From assembly GCA_963978905.1 (NCBI GenBank), contig OZ022256.1:49276001-49340000 (forward strand): DNA of 64,000 nucleotides, in the 5' to 3' direction. The translations under genes and the position numbers were made by a program. Below are positions 23,646 through 33,947 of this stretch, in pieces (within the stretch, counting starts at the first letter, position 1; each line of letters begins with the position of its first letter). A model generated the notes under the pieces. It was not told the origin of the DNA. It made no database searches and saw nothing but the letters and a program-made list of their open reading frames with translations. Source of the DNA: Trichostrongylus colubriformis (lineage: Eukaryota > Nematoda > Chromadorea > Rhabditida > Trichostrongylidae).

Positions 23646-24274
23646 CTCCACCTACAATAACGTGTGTCAAGTACCCGGTAATTGCCCGTGCGTTGTCTGT
23701 TCCACCTGTTGGGTCTGTTCTGCTAATTATGTAATATGTTATCTCATAAGGTGGTCTAGTCTCCTAAGATTCCATATTCCGGTTTCCAAACGTAAAGAAC
23801 TACTAGATTAGATTAGTTTAGATTTATTGCTGACATAATTCGACTGAATAGATCGAATGACAACGCATCTAATTCAGTAACCACACGAACACGAATTATG
23901 GCGAGAAATTCATTAAAACTAGCTTTTATCTACTGGAAAATCTGGTGATAACGGTTCTTTCGCAGGAATGTTGGACTCTGCCCCGTTTTAAGAGGATTTC
24001 GTTCAGTCTCTAAAACTTGATTCCTCAATTTTTTTGGGCACTCTGTCCTATGCTACTATTGCAGCCTAGTGACCGCTGAAATGGATACAGTGGAATGGCG
24101 GAACTGTTCAACATGGCAAAAGTGGCACAGCCGTAAGTGGGGCCGCTATCCTACGAATAACCGAAGAATCAATGGCGGAAACTCTAATCTGCCCCTGCTA
24201 GCGCACCCTCCCTCCATGAAATAATGTTCGAAATAATAAAAGGCTAGAAAGATAAAGTTTTTAGCAAGTTTTTA
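23646..24274. other. No gene recognised; left flank of the Penelope element
   Basis: AT-rich unique-looking sequence. Nothing coding is supported. Confidence 0.4.
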
Positions 24275-24288
24275 GCGATAATCAATCC
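24275..24288. repeat. Target-site duplication, left
   Basis: GCGATAATCAATCC here and again at 27884-27897 flank the Penelope-like element. The inner bases partly overlap element sequence, so the true duplication may be a few bases shorter. Confidence 0.6.
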
Positions 24289-24588
24289 TGTTTATGTAAT
24301 TGAAGACTCGATTTTTCTATTATCTTTATTGATGACGTTTCGGGCATAAGCCCTTCTTCAGATCAGCTGGAAACTACTACTAAGAACATCAAAACATGAG
24401 TGCAGGGATACTTAACAATGAAAAACCACTAACCAAGTCCTATAGCGCGATAATATGTCGCTACTGTTAGGACGAAAAAGGGAGAGGGTGACAGTTCTTC
24501 GAGAGATGTCGACTAGAAATGGCGTAGAGGGTAGCTTATCTCTTATATAGGCAAGGATAGGGACAGATCTTCATTTTGTCGTGTAAGT
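24284..24588 (-). repeat. Penelope pLTR, 3' copy
   Basis: A 305-bp repeat starting AATCCTGTTTATG and ending GTCGTGTAAGT. The same sequence is at 27218-27522 in direct orientation and at 27540-27844 inverted. It contains the hammerhead motif at 24330-24365. Confidence 0.9.
24330..24365 (-). ncRNA. Minimal hammerhead ribozyme motif (pLTR copy 1)
   Basis: On the minus strand: helix I UGAU/AUCA, core CUGAAGA, one unpaired A, helix II GGGC-UUAU-GCCC, GAAA, a two-pair helix III (A-U, C-G) and GUC as the cleavage triplet. Predicted cleavage lies between 24334 and 24333. Hammerheads with almost no helix III are a known feature of Penelope-like element pLTRs and probably work as dimers. Activity was not tested. 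Confidence 0.75.
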
Positions 24589-24606
24589 CCTCACGTATCA
24601 AACTGT

Positions 24607-27204
24607 TTACATTGCTATCAACCTCATTGCCATCTTCATTTCTTCCCTACTGTTGATCGGTGGTTTACATTGTTCAATTTCCATTGCTTCCCTAATTTTT
24701 CTTTCGACCGGGTCTGTTAGATTCCTCTGAACAATGGAGACTCGCAGTTCTGGCGGTGCTTCTTGGGCGTGTTTGAGCGTGCGGTGTTTTGAGAATGGAT
24801 TCTCTGGATAGCTTTGAGGGCTACGCAGGGCTCTTGTATGTTCTCCCATTCTCTTATGAAGAGGTCTTCCTGTCTCTCCTATATAGAAATCATGACAAGA
24901 TAGGCACTCTACTTTATATACAACACACTTCAGTTGACACACCTTGTGGTCAGCCGCACAGATCGTGCAATTCGATCTTCCACACTGATTTTCGTAAGGT
25001 CGTGATGATGTCAAAATGCGTCTCAGTGTAGGAGGTGGCCGGAACACCAAACTTATTGGAAGTCCTGACCTCTTTACAACGCGATTAACATCAAACGCAA
25101 AAGGATCAGTGATGAAAGGCAACACGAGAGGAGAGCCGTAAGGTGATCGCCACGGTCTCCAACCACGACCTTGTTGTCGACTGTACCCATTCCGTCGCAG
25201 TATTTCGTTTACTTCTGTCTCCACCACGTCGGAGTTCACGGTGGTCAGCTCGCATGATGCAGTGATCATGTGGCGAATGACGTTCTCCTTCATGTGGCGA
25301 GGATGGCAACTTCGTGCGTGAATAATTATGTTGTGAGATGCCGGTTTCCTGTACCACATGTTTTTGACGTGACCATCGGAAATCTTGATCTTCGTGTTCA
25401 GGAAAGGTAAATAACCATCTTCTGATGGTCCCTCAGCCGTCAGCTTTATGGAGTCACATCGTGAATTCAGTTTCTCAAATGTATTTCGCAGTGCTGTTCG
25501 CGATCTTCCGACAATAAATATGTCATCGATATATCGACCAAAATACAGCACTCCCGTCGACAGAGCTGATCGTTCGATGCTATCCATAAAAATTATCGCG
25601 AGTAACGGCGCCAGTCTGCTTCCCATAGCCAATCCTCTGGTCTGCTTGTAGTAACGATTTCGAAATCGGAATATGTTCACGTCCACTACATTTCGCAGGA
25701 GCTCTTCAATCTCTTCGACACATAAACCAAATAGCTGGAGGTGGTGATAGTGCAGCCGCAGAAGGTGCACGCAAGCCTCTACAGCTCTTCGGGTGTCAAC
25801 GTTCGTATACAGTGCCACAACGTCAAAGCTTTGATATACTAGACGGGGTTTGCCGTTGAAATTGCACTGTCTCAATTGCTCCAGGAATTGCTTCACATTC
25901 TTTAGATGGTGCGGAACATACGAAAGCAGGGGGCAGAGAATCCGCTGGAGGAACCAACCGATTCGGTCAGTCGGGCCACCACATGATGCTACTATTGGTC
26001 TTGTTTTGATTGATGCTATGTCGAGAGAGTTTTCCTCTCGTACCAACTTATGCGTTTTGATCAGCTGATAATAAGTTGGTATAGTAGCATGCTTCGGTGT
26101 TAAACGGACCATAGTACTTTTTTCCAACTTCGGGCCGAGTACTCTTGTTACCACTTCCTCTAGTTTGTGACATTCCCTTTTGTACTGCTCTATTGTTACC
26201 ACTTCATAGGTTGTGGTATCCGATAAGGCAATTTCACTGAGGGAGATGTCTCGTTCACGCGACATCACAACAAATCCACCGCATTTGTCTCCAACCGAAA
26301 AACGTAGGGACCTCCTCAAATCAATCGCCTTCCTGAGACCTGCTCGTTCTGTTGTTGTCATGTTATCGGGAACTTGTAGGTTTCTATGCTTGTCGAATAC
26401 TTGTAGGAGGTTCAGTTTGAGCGCGGTTAATTTTGAAACAAAGTCGGGGTCATGATGTGGTACGCGGATATGTTCTCGTGGAAATGGCATATCTCTTCGC
26501 AGGCTTTCTTCACATGATGGGACTGTGGGGCTCAATTGATTCTTCCAGCTTTGGCTATACCAATACTTGTACACCGCTGCAATGATGTCATCTCTTAGCT
26601 TCATGGAAAACTTTGGTTTTGGGCAGAAGCTGGGTCCGAGGTTCAACATTGCCTCAACGTCACTATCCACAGCTTCGCTATCGATGATAGTGCATCGACG
26701 TGATGATGGAGAACTGCGAATCGTGATTGGTGGTATTGTTGGCTGCCTCAATCGGTTGAACTTTTGTCCTAGTCTCTGCTGGGTTGCTAACCTCAGTCGC
26801 TCACAAGAAGCTCTGTGATAGCCTATCAAACTTTGCCAGCATTCCCCATTCACTCTTTGTCTTAGTAAAACTTTTTGATGAACGATGTTCCTGATACAAT
26901 TACTTCTAAGTCGTCGATGCTCTGCGATAGCGGCGTCCAACAAGCAACACTGTAGTTGCTTCACCGCACTCCGCACGCTATCTTGGCGAAAGCGAAGGAA
27001 CCGCTTCATCATATGTCGAATGAACATGGGGACTACGTTGAGCGATTTGCATTTGAGGAGAAATTCAATGGACAGATCGAAATATAGGGCATGTTGATGG
27101 AGGCCTATGTAGTTCAGCATTAACATAAAAGTATTCCTACTGAGAGTATATTGAGCTTGTAGGATCTTAAGATATCGCAATATAGATGGTTCCCTGAGCT
27201 TCAT
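24607..27204 (-). CDS. Penelope-like element reverse transcriptase with GIY-YIG endonuclease
   Basis: This 865-residue protein copies the element RNA and nicks target DNA. The RT core runs from about residue 395 to 610. Motif A is SFDVVALYTNVD (Asp461), motif B is TRGLAMGSRLAP (about 523-534), motif C is YIDD (Asp560, Asp561), and FLNTKI follows at 601. A cysteine cluster (Cys741, 746, 749, 756, 760, 767, 770) leads into a GIY-YIG domain: Tyr763, YIG at 774-776, Arg785, His789, a Glu near 839-842 and Asn851 in PPINSR. The N-terminal 390 residues are basic and not recognised. Length is typical for the single Penelope ORF. The ATG at 27204 is chosen because it opens the frame just inside the pLTR, and the inverted copy reproduces it. 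No stop or frameshift interrupts it. Confidence 0.95.
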   Translation of the reverse strand: MKLREPSILRYLKILQAQYTLSRNTFMLMLNYIGLHQHALYFDLSIEFLLKCKSLNVVPMFIRHMMKRFLRFRQDSVRSAVKQLQCCLLDAAIAEHRRLRSNCIRNIVHQKVLLRQRVNGECWQSLIGYHRASCERLRLATQQRLGQKFNRLRQPTIPPITIRSSPSSRRCTIIDSEAVDSDVEAMLNLGPSFCPKPKFSMKLRDDIIAAVYKYWYSQSWKNQLSPTVPSCEESLRRDMPFPREHIRVPHHDPDFVSKLTALKLNLLQVFDKHRNLQVPDNMTTTERAGLRKAIDLRRSLRFSVGDKCGGFVVMSRERDISLSEIALSDTTTYEVVTIEQYKRECHKLEEVVTRVLGPKLEKSTMVRLTPKHATIPTYYQLIKTHKLVREENSLDIASIKTRPIVASCGGPTDRIGWFLQRILCPLLSYVPHHLKNVKQFLEQLRQCNFNGKPRLVYQSFDVVALYTNVDTRRAVEACVHLLRLHYHHLQLFGLCVEEIEELLRNVVDVNIFRFRNRYYKQTRGLAMGSRLAPLLAIIFMDSIERSALSTGVLYFGRYIDDIFIVGRSRTALRNTFEKLNSRCDSIKLTAEGPSEDGYLPFLNTKIKISDGHVKNMWYRKPASHNIIIHARSCHPRHMKENVIRHMITASCELTTVNSDVVETEVNEILRRNGYSRQQGRGWRPWRSPYGSPLVLPFITDPFAFDVNRVVKRSGLPISLVFRPPPTLRRILTSSRPYENQCGRSNCTICAADHKVCQLKCVVYKVECLSCHDFYIGETGRPLHKRMGEHTRALRSPQSYPENPFSKHRTLKHAQEAPPELRVSIVQRNLTDPVERKIREAMEIEQCKPPINSREEMKMAMRLIAM

Positions 27205-27217
27205 TGTTCAACAATTG

Positions 27218-27522
27218 AATCCTGTTTATGTAATTGAAGACTCGATTTTTCTATTATCTTTATTGATGACGTTTCGGGCATAAGCCCTTCTTCAGATCAG
27301 CTGGAAACTACTACTAAGAACATCAAAACATGAGTGCAGGGATACTTAACAATGAAAAACCACTAACCAAGTCCTATAGCGCGATAATATGTCGCTACTG
27401 TTAGGACGAAAAAGGGAGAGGGTGACAGTTCTTCGAGAGATGTCGACTAGAAATGGCGTAGAGGGTAGCTTATCTCTTATATAGGCAAGGATAGGGACAG
27501 ATCTTCATTTTGTCGTGTAAGT
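27218..27522 (-). repeat. Penelope pLTR, 5' direct copy
   Basis: This 305-bp copy lies 13 bp upstream of the ORF start. It is a direct repeat of 24284-24588 and forms an inverted pair with 27540-27844 across a 17-bp spacer. It would hold the promoter and untranslated leader. Confidence 0.9.
27264..27299 (-). ncRNA. Minimal hammerhead ribozyme motif (pLTR copy 2)
   Basis: Identical in layout to the motif at 24330-24365. Predicted cleavage lies between 27268 and 27267. Cleavage at both copies would release an RNA of about 2.93 kb spanning the ORF. Confidence 0.75.
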
Positions 27523-27539
27523 ACACGACAAACAAGTAA

Positions 27540-27844
27540 ACTTACACGACAAAATGAAGATCTGTCCCTATCCTTGCCTATATAAGAGATAAGCTACCCT
27601 CTACGCCATTTCTAGTCGACATCTCTCGAAGAACTGTCACCCTCTCCCTTTTTCGTCCTAACAGTAGCGACATATTATCGCGCTATAGGACTTGGTTAGT
27701 GGTTTTTCATTGTTAAGTATCCCTGCACTCATGTTTTGATGTTCTTAGTAGTAGTTTCCAGCTGATCTGAAGAAGGGCTTATGCCCGAAACGTCATCAAT
27801 AAAGATAATAGAAAAATCGAGTCTTCAATTACATAAACAGGATT
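27540..27844 (+). repeat. Penelope pLTR, inverted copy
   Basis: By eye this is a full reverse complement of 27218-27522, giving two 305-bp arms with a 17-bp spacer (27523-27539). The long palindrome should extrude a hairpin and may be unstable in cloning or assembly. Confidence 0.9.
27763..27798 (+). ncRNA. Minimal hammerhead ribozyme motif (inverted pLTR copy)
   Basis: The same 36-nt motif as in the other two pLTRs but on the plus strand: CUGAAGA at 27767, helix II GGGC/GCCC, GAAACGUC, cleavage predicted after 27794. It would be antisense in element transcripts. Confidence 0.75.
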
Positions 27845-27889
27845 CAATTGTTGAACAATGAAGCTCAGGGAACCATCTATATTGCGATA
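27845..27889 (+). pseudogene. Inverted fragment of the Penelope ORF start
   Basis: Beyond the inverted pLTR the sequence reproduces the first codons of the element ORF (ATGAAGCTCAGGGAACC and on to GCGATA). It then leaves element homology at the target duplication. The inverted unit is therefore a truncated element copy of about 350 bp, not a bare pLTR. Confidence 0.85.
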
Positions 27890-27897
27890 ATCAATCC
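27884..27897. repeat. Target-site duplication, right
   Basis: GCGATAATCAATCC, matching 24275-24288. The first six bases also match the element ORF start, so the exact junction is ambiguous. Confidence 0.6.
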
Positions 27898-28160
27898 CTT
27901 CATGGGATGAGCCACGCATTTTAGTTCCCTTCAGGATCATGGTGGCGGATCAATACGATTTCTTCTATATGTACAATGACTTAAGGGGCTAATCGGTAAA
28001 CAATTCAATGCTTTCATCCTCCCAGACGAGTCTGGTACCATTTCACCATCCTCCAAAGGATGGAAGGTTCGTATGGCCCGGAAGGTCATTGACGTGGGAT
28101 TCGATCTCCCCCTATGAGAATGGGAGTGTACGAAACCTGTCGTTACACCACCTCTGCTCT
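27898..28160 (-). repeat. tRNA-headed SINE-like element, minus copy
   Basis: On the minus strand the head is GGTGGTGTAACGACAGG (A box) with GATCGAATCCC (B box). The family core follows (GGTACCAGACTCGTCTGG, GGATGAAAGC) and the tail ends near GCTCATCCCATGAAGGG. The Penelope element inserted exactly at its 3' end: its right target duplication abuts this tail. Confidence 0.7.
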
Positions 28161-28483
28161 TATTCAATGTGATTTAAATTATTTTGAAATCCCGCTCCTT
28201 CAAAACCCAAACTACACATGTAGTAACTCCATTAGCTCGCTTCTCTTCCAGAAAAAGCTGCCATTTTTCTGTACAAAATCAATTATATTTAGCTGAAATA
28301 GGCCTTAAAAGTACAATGTGGAGAAAAAGAATTCCGTTTTCCATTCAAAAGGGATTTATCAACACGAAACTCTCTTTTTTTCTGAACCTGCACTTTATAA
28401 CTTTAAAATAATCACAGAAAGTGCTGCCTAGAAATACTGTGCAATTAGTTGGAACAGGGTTATATAAACGATATATTCAACTA
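28161..28483. other. No gene recognised
   Basis: AT-rich sequence between two repeats; short ORFs only. Confidence 0.4.
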
Positions 28484-28695
28484 TTAGATTGTCCCGAAAG
28501 TTCCGGAACACCTCGACCTCTTTCTTTCAATTTATTTCATTACAACATGAAGCCTTTTGCAGCATGTCATATATCATTCGGAAGAGAATTTCTACCCTAC
28601 AGAATGACATGTCTTGTTGACTGAAATGTGTTTATGTTGTAAAGAAATAAATTTGAAAAAGTGGTCGAGGTGTTCCGGAACTTTCGGGACAACCA
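28484..28695. mobile_element. 212-bp TA-flanked MITE (mariner-like)
   Basis: About 40-bp terminal inverted repeats centred on GTCCCGAAAGTTCCGGAACA and its complement at the right end, flanked by TA at 28482-28483 and 28696-28697. Too short to code. The ends look like those of a mariner-type transposon. Confidence 0.8.
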
Positions 28696-29098
28696 TAGTT
28701 CGATCCATAAAATATTGTCTCGACTTACCAGTGGTTCTTCATTTGCCCCAGTGTTTTTGAACTTATTCGACATTGTCCCACCACCAATTCCGGACATGCT
28801 AGGTGACACGTGTATCTAATGCGCCACAAGCACAACGGAAAAGGGTAGATAAAGCGTGGTTTCGAATTTAGAAAAAAATTTTTCGTCGTCACTTGCCTTA
28901 GAAAGGCAATTTTCTTCCGAAAAAATCGATATTGTGACGTCCTTTGAAACCAGTCTTCCGGAAATGTTGGCGAGTAGTCTTTTCGTCTTGAACATTTCGC
29001 GCTTTTTCTGCGTTTGCTCAGTTCATTGACACATCCCTTCCGTAATCACTGCGTAGTTTTTATTCTTCTGTATCTTAGAGTTGTTCACTCGGACGGGT
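28696..29098. other. No gene recognised
   Basis: Short ORFs only; nothing assignable. Confidence 0.4.
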
Positions 29099-29216
29099 GG
29101 TAGTTCAGGCTTCAGGGTTCAGGCTATGGTTAAGTCACGTGGACGAGAAAATTCCAGGGTAGTTCAGGCTTCAGGGTTCAGGCTATGGTTAAGTCACGTA
29201 GATGAGAAAATTCCAG
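29099..29216. repeat. 59-bp tandem duplication
   Basis: Two head-to-tail copies of a 59-bp unit starting GGTAGTTCAGGCTTCAGGG, differing at only a few positions near the end. Confidence 0.85.
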
Positions 29217-31671
29217 AAAAAATTCTGCTGTCTAATAGCCTGAACTATGGACATCTGAACTCCACTTTTAAACTTGACGCTGGGAGAGGTACTTCGTGAA
29301 CCTGAGGATTAGGCAATACTCAACTACTGATTAGCATTATGGCTATATCTTTGTCCAGGTCTGACATGGTGTGGTTTTGTTCTCATCGATGACGCGTACG
29401 GTAATTGCCTTGATGTCCTGTCAGTACAGTATACATTCCTTAATGTAAGACCCCTACATAATAACCTGGATATAATAGTGCTCTCTTAACTATAAGTTTA
29501 GCAGTCACATTGGAGCAAGTAGTAACTATTCCACATTATCATTGTTTTGAACATGCTGGAATTTCAAGGAATTAACAACTATATTGTTTATTTTACTTAT
29601 TTTTCTATTTGGTTGTCATATCTGAGTATTTATTTATTCATCTGTTTATTTATTATTTATATGAGTGGTACTGACTTCTATGTTCTTGCAGCTGTGAATC
29701 AGATTTGAATCCTTATAGCTCCACTACATTCCACTTGACCCCTTTCATAAAAACTTCGTATCGTGGTGGCCGCTCGTAAATTGGACTAGCCTCACCGTGG
29801 ACTAACCACACCGAAGAAGGTGCCTCACAGTTCATTGCTTTCGGTAGACAATCTCTTCAAAAACTGATGAATCCGCTTTAGAACCGAGAAATCGTGGAGA
29901 AAGTTTAACCAACATGAAGGAGAAATGTAAGTTATTAGCCCAGTGGAAATTTAGTGGAGTTGGTGCAATGGCAGTGTGTATCCCACGTCGGTAAGGTCTC
30001 TAGTTCGATTCCAGCTCGAGCATTGAATGGTCGTTTGTATTGTGTCAGCGAAGAAAACGAAAAGTATTTGCTAGACACCTCTGAAATTTGCTTGGAGAAC
30101 TGCAATTAGTGGCATTCAATACAATAATGATTATCTGAATAGGTAAAATAGAATGTGACACCAAAAAGTTCATTAGAAAAAAGTTTGTTAAAAAAAGTTT
30201 ACGAAAAAACAGTAAAAAGTTTATTAAAAAACAATCATGATTTTAAGGATACCTCGATTGTACGGGGAACTTTACATGTCTCAAGTACACGAATAAAAAT
30301 TCAGTATGATTCTTCCAACTAATGTACCCTTTAGACTTTTCTTTTGATTTCCTGGAGATTATAAGCCGAATGCGTCCTTTGCCGGCATAGAAAATCAAAA
30401 GCTATTTCCACAGTGCCACCCACATCCAGTAATTTCCTTATTGAAAGCCTTCTCCAGAGAATTATTTGTGAGCTCTCGTACTCAGAACTTCAACTAATGC
30501 ACTCAAATTTCATTTGCAGAGTATAATCGATCGTAATGAAAAACAAACAGTAGGAGGAGAGTCGCTGATGGCATAGTGGCAGTCACTTGCGAATTGTCTC
30601 GTTAATGGCTCATAGCCCTTTAAAACCACTTTGTTGATCGCGAGCTGAGCGATGGTCACTATTTTACCAACTACAACCTCTGCAACTCAGCGGAACAGAG
30701 AGTATTTCAGGAAAATAGCTGTTCGTACTTCAAACGGCCAAAAATTCATGGCAATTTCATACCGTCTAAGAAGGATTTTTGGGCTATGGGTTACATTGAA
30801 GGTACTGCTGTAGCTTCTGAGACTTTATGCATTTTCGCGATTTCTTTTTTTCAGACTTTCCAGGATCCTTTTTCGAGTTTTGCAGTTCCCGCTTTATAAC
30901 TCTTTAACACTGTGCTATTACTTTTATTATCTTCATGGATTTCAGAAACTTTTTCAATCCGCTCTATCCTGATAATGAATTTTGGTGGCCTCATATTAGA
31001 AATCTATCTCCGTTTACGTTTATTCTGCTCAATTTCGCTGAATCGACACACTTTGATATCATTTTGTAGATCTTTTAAAAACCTACAAAGAGACAACAAG
31101 AGGACTGAAACGGAAATGTGTTCTTGACACGAAAATTTACTTCATCTGCTCTACTATGACTGGATGATTTTTTAAATGTTCTGAAATGTTTTCTGCAACC
31201 ATTTTGTACCCTTCCTGGGCTAGTATTTTGGCGTAAAATAATAACCTCTTTGTCAGCTTATAAGTGTAGTGATGCAAGCTTTGATGCTTGAATTATTCAT
31301 ATCCTGTGATTGTTTACGTTTGTTTGTTCAGAAATCCCCCACCATCACTTGCTGACGGCACTTGTTCGTCGCAAGTCAAACACGGATCACGGCAACTACT
31401 AAACATTGATCCGCCGTCGGCCATTGTTTCACACCATTAGACAGACCGGGCAAACATTTTCCGCCACCTACTGTCCACCGGGCGGGCGGCTGGGCTTTTA
31501 GTGCAACCCAATATACTTTCTTATAATTCTATTAACGCGATACATCAACAGTCACCGCCTTTGAACACATCGGGAAAGCCCTCTCACTTCCTCGCAGTAC
31601 TTCTCAATTCTAGCTTCTCTCGTATCTCACTTTGTCTAATCTTTTTTATGTCGTCTTCATAGGTATCATTT
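29217..31671. other. No gene recognised; tRNA-like fragment inside
   Basis: At about 29953-30025 there is TTGGTGCAATGGCAG (A-box-like) with TAGTTCGATTCCAGC (B-box-like) about 40 bp later, which may be another SINE head. A degenerate AAAAAGTTTATTA array lies near 30165-30230. Between 31320 and 31520 the sequence is more GC-rich and unique-looking, but I can assign no exon. Confidence 0.4.
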
Positions 31672-32240
31672 CTTATCATTAAATATTGCTATTTCTTATC
31701 ACAACCTGTTAAGCCCAATTAGTTAATTTATCATTATTTTTCTTATTACTATTACTGTTCTGAATTTATACTCATCAACAATAATCTCCACTACTTGTCA
31801 CTATTTATTTATATATTCTGTAGACATATTTACGCACTCGTGATGTTCTAACACGAACAATAATCAAAACGGTATTGGGGCCATCAAATAATGAGGAGGA
31901 AATTATATACACATTATGCAATCGCCAGTGATTACTATGTATTATTATTGATGATCACTAAGTAACAACCAATCAGTTTTTTATTGCTTTGCATGATAAA
32001 TTGCATAATAACTTCAGACTCTCGTGCCTTGTTATCTTATCACTGATTTCTCCCAATTATTACCGTTACTGAACACCAGCGGAATTCATTAATAATATTT
32101 TCCACTTATTAACACTTAATTAAATACATTCTCGATGGCACATTATTGATCCCTATTGTTAGGTATCACTAATTATCACTACCATTTAGCTTTAATAATA
32201 TTTTGCGATCATTTTGATCTCATTGACGAAGTTATCATTA
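31672..32240. promoter_or_regulatory. Cluster of GATA-factor sites (TTATCA/TGATAA)
   Basis: Seven matches to TTATCA or its complement TGATAA lie within about 570 bp of AT-rich sequence, against an expectation of about one by base composition. TGATAA is the core preferred by nematode intestinal GATA factors of the ELT-2 class. No gene is recognised beside it, so the target is unknown and chance enrichment in AT-rich DNA is possible. Confidence 0.35.
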
Positions 32241-33361
32241 CCTTTCATTGTTGATTGAATAATGGGATAGAGTTATCCGACAGATCCACTTTGCTACAGC
32301 TTCAAAGGGATAACCCAATTCCGAAGGCATTTCTGTTGGTGGTAAGTCAGATCATCCACCATTCCATCAGGGAACAAATAGCCCAGAAGAAATCTAAGTA
32401 GCGGTGGGTTTTGATAGAACGCGATTGAAGCACTGCACCATTCACAGTGCCGAAATCCTGATTCTCTCTTTTAATGAAATTTCCATAACGCTAATACACT
32501 TTCAAGAAAAATCCCTAATAGAATATAAAATGAGGGTTTGCATATTCCTGCAGAATTTTTATATGTGTGTGAGAGTGCTTCGGCTTGAATCGACCATATT
32601 TAACCCATAAGGCACCGCGTGCGACACGGTGTTGTACCCAAAACCGTCCCTAGGTGGCCAAGTGCAACACATGGTGTTGCACGATTTAAAGACCAGACAA
32701 GAACGTCTGGTCATACAGGCAGGAACGGTGAAAATAGCCTCGGTACGTTTGTGTAATAAATGAAGTTTATAAGCAAATCAGTTTTTTATTCGAATTTACC
32801 CTGCGGTAACTCGATTCCCATCTTTCCCTGCTTTCCACCCCTTAAAACCGTATGAAACCCCCATTACCATCTTCGCGCTCAACTCTTACCTATGAAAAGG
32901 TGTCCGCTTAGATGATTGCCTTAGATGCTGCTGCGTTAGTACAAGAAGCATTGGATTCCTAATTAGTGGGTCTGTTCCAAATATGCCTTTCATAGTTTCC
33001 AGGAAATGTGGCGAAACACGGAGATAGCCCGCTTTCAAAGATGGGTTTGGAAAAACAGCTCTGACTTTTTTACTGCTATCCTCATCTCTCCGCTCTCTCT
33101 GACTCAACGAGAGCGTGAAGCCGAATATTAAAGGGCACATCACTCAGGCATTACGTTATAATTATGGATATGTGTCTGTTACTCGGCATGGGGAAGCAGC
33201 TCGAATACTCACTTTCATACATAGCACAGCCCCGTTGGGCAATTCATTTCACAGTGTAAACTAGAGTAATACGTAAAAGTAGCTTCACATTTCAACAGAA
33301 GACTTTACTTTAGAAATAATTCATGAGATGTCTTGACAACTTCTTGCTCAACCCTTCGGTA
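32241..33361. other. No gene recognised
   Basis: Short ORFs only. Small perfect hairpins occur near 32625-32710, for example CCAGACAAGAACGTCTGG. Confidence 0.4.
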
Positions 33362-33945
33362 TTAGGCTATAAGGCAAGTTTTGGCCGGTTTTCGCAACTT
33401 CACCTTCGGGAGTTCATAACTCAGCCCAGGCTGCATATTTTCTCACAAAATGAGCACCATTCGCCTCACTACACTTTTGACAACTTTATGCATACCTGTA
33501 TATCTCATTTTGATGATGGGCTGAAGATTTATATCGCGCCAAATAAAAAAAGTTGACTCAAAACCACAACTCCTTCTGAACACACTACTATTGGAGAAGC
33601 TGTGCAGATGTATGGGTATGTGGGGCTTAATTAGCGCTAGATCTGATGAATATGGTGGACGAGTGAGGGCTTCATCCTGCACTTGCTGGCAGGCGATTTG
33701 GGAGATGCGCTCGCGCATGGCTGCTTCGAGGAGTCGTGCGGCGCCCATTTTTTGGTTTCCTTCGATTAGAACTACTTGGGATAATCAACCACACTTGTGT
33801 GGGGAATGCCATTACTTTTGGATACCCCCTTCGAGTATAGGCGCTCATCTCCTGCCGTTATAGTTAAAGCGATTTGATCAATTGGAAATTCGAGCGACTC
33901 ATTCTCATTTCTGCACTTTTGAGACAAGGAACGAAGTGTTCCATC
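33362..33945 (-). mobile_element. Mariner fragment, minus orientation
   Basis: The end TTAGGCTATAAGGCAAGTTTTGG is a diverged version of the TIR at 13126. The minus strand carries a decayed C-terminal motif (PPYSSDLALIKP), and further right it matches the 13126 copy around GCGATTTGATCAATTG. It stops within the middle of the element where AT-rich simple sequence begins. Confidence 0.75.
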
Positions 33946-33947
33946 TA

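Larger units (their letters stand above)
24284..27889 (-). mobile_element. Penelope-like retroelement with three pLTRs
   Basis: On the minus strand the order is: inverted pLTR plus inverted ORF start (27889-27540), 17-bp spacer, direct pLTR (27522-27218), the 865-codon RT/GIY-YIG ORF, direct pLTR (24588-24284). This terminal-repeat arrangement, with an additional inverted fragment at the 5' side, is characteristic of Penelope-like elements rather than LTR retrotransposons. The pLTRs look almost identical, the ORF is uninterrupted and a 14-bp flanking duplication is present. All this suggests a recent insertion that may still be mobile. Each pLTR has a minimal hammerhead motif. Confidence 0.93.

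Noticed and set aside
24789..27097. Plus-strand ORFs of 60-83 codons across the Penelope element
   Set aside because: They are antisense shadows of the 865-codon minus-strand ORF.
24284..27522. LTR retrotransposon
   Set aside because: Direct terminal repeats are present, but the protein has a Penelope-type RT with a C-terminal GIY-YIG domain and no integrase, protease or RNase H, and an inverted repeat copy is attached.
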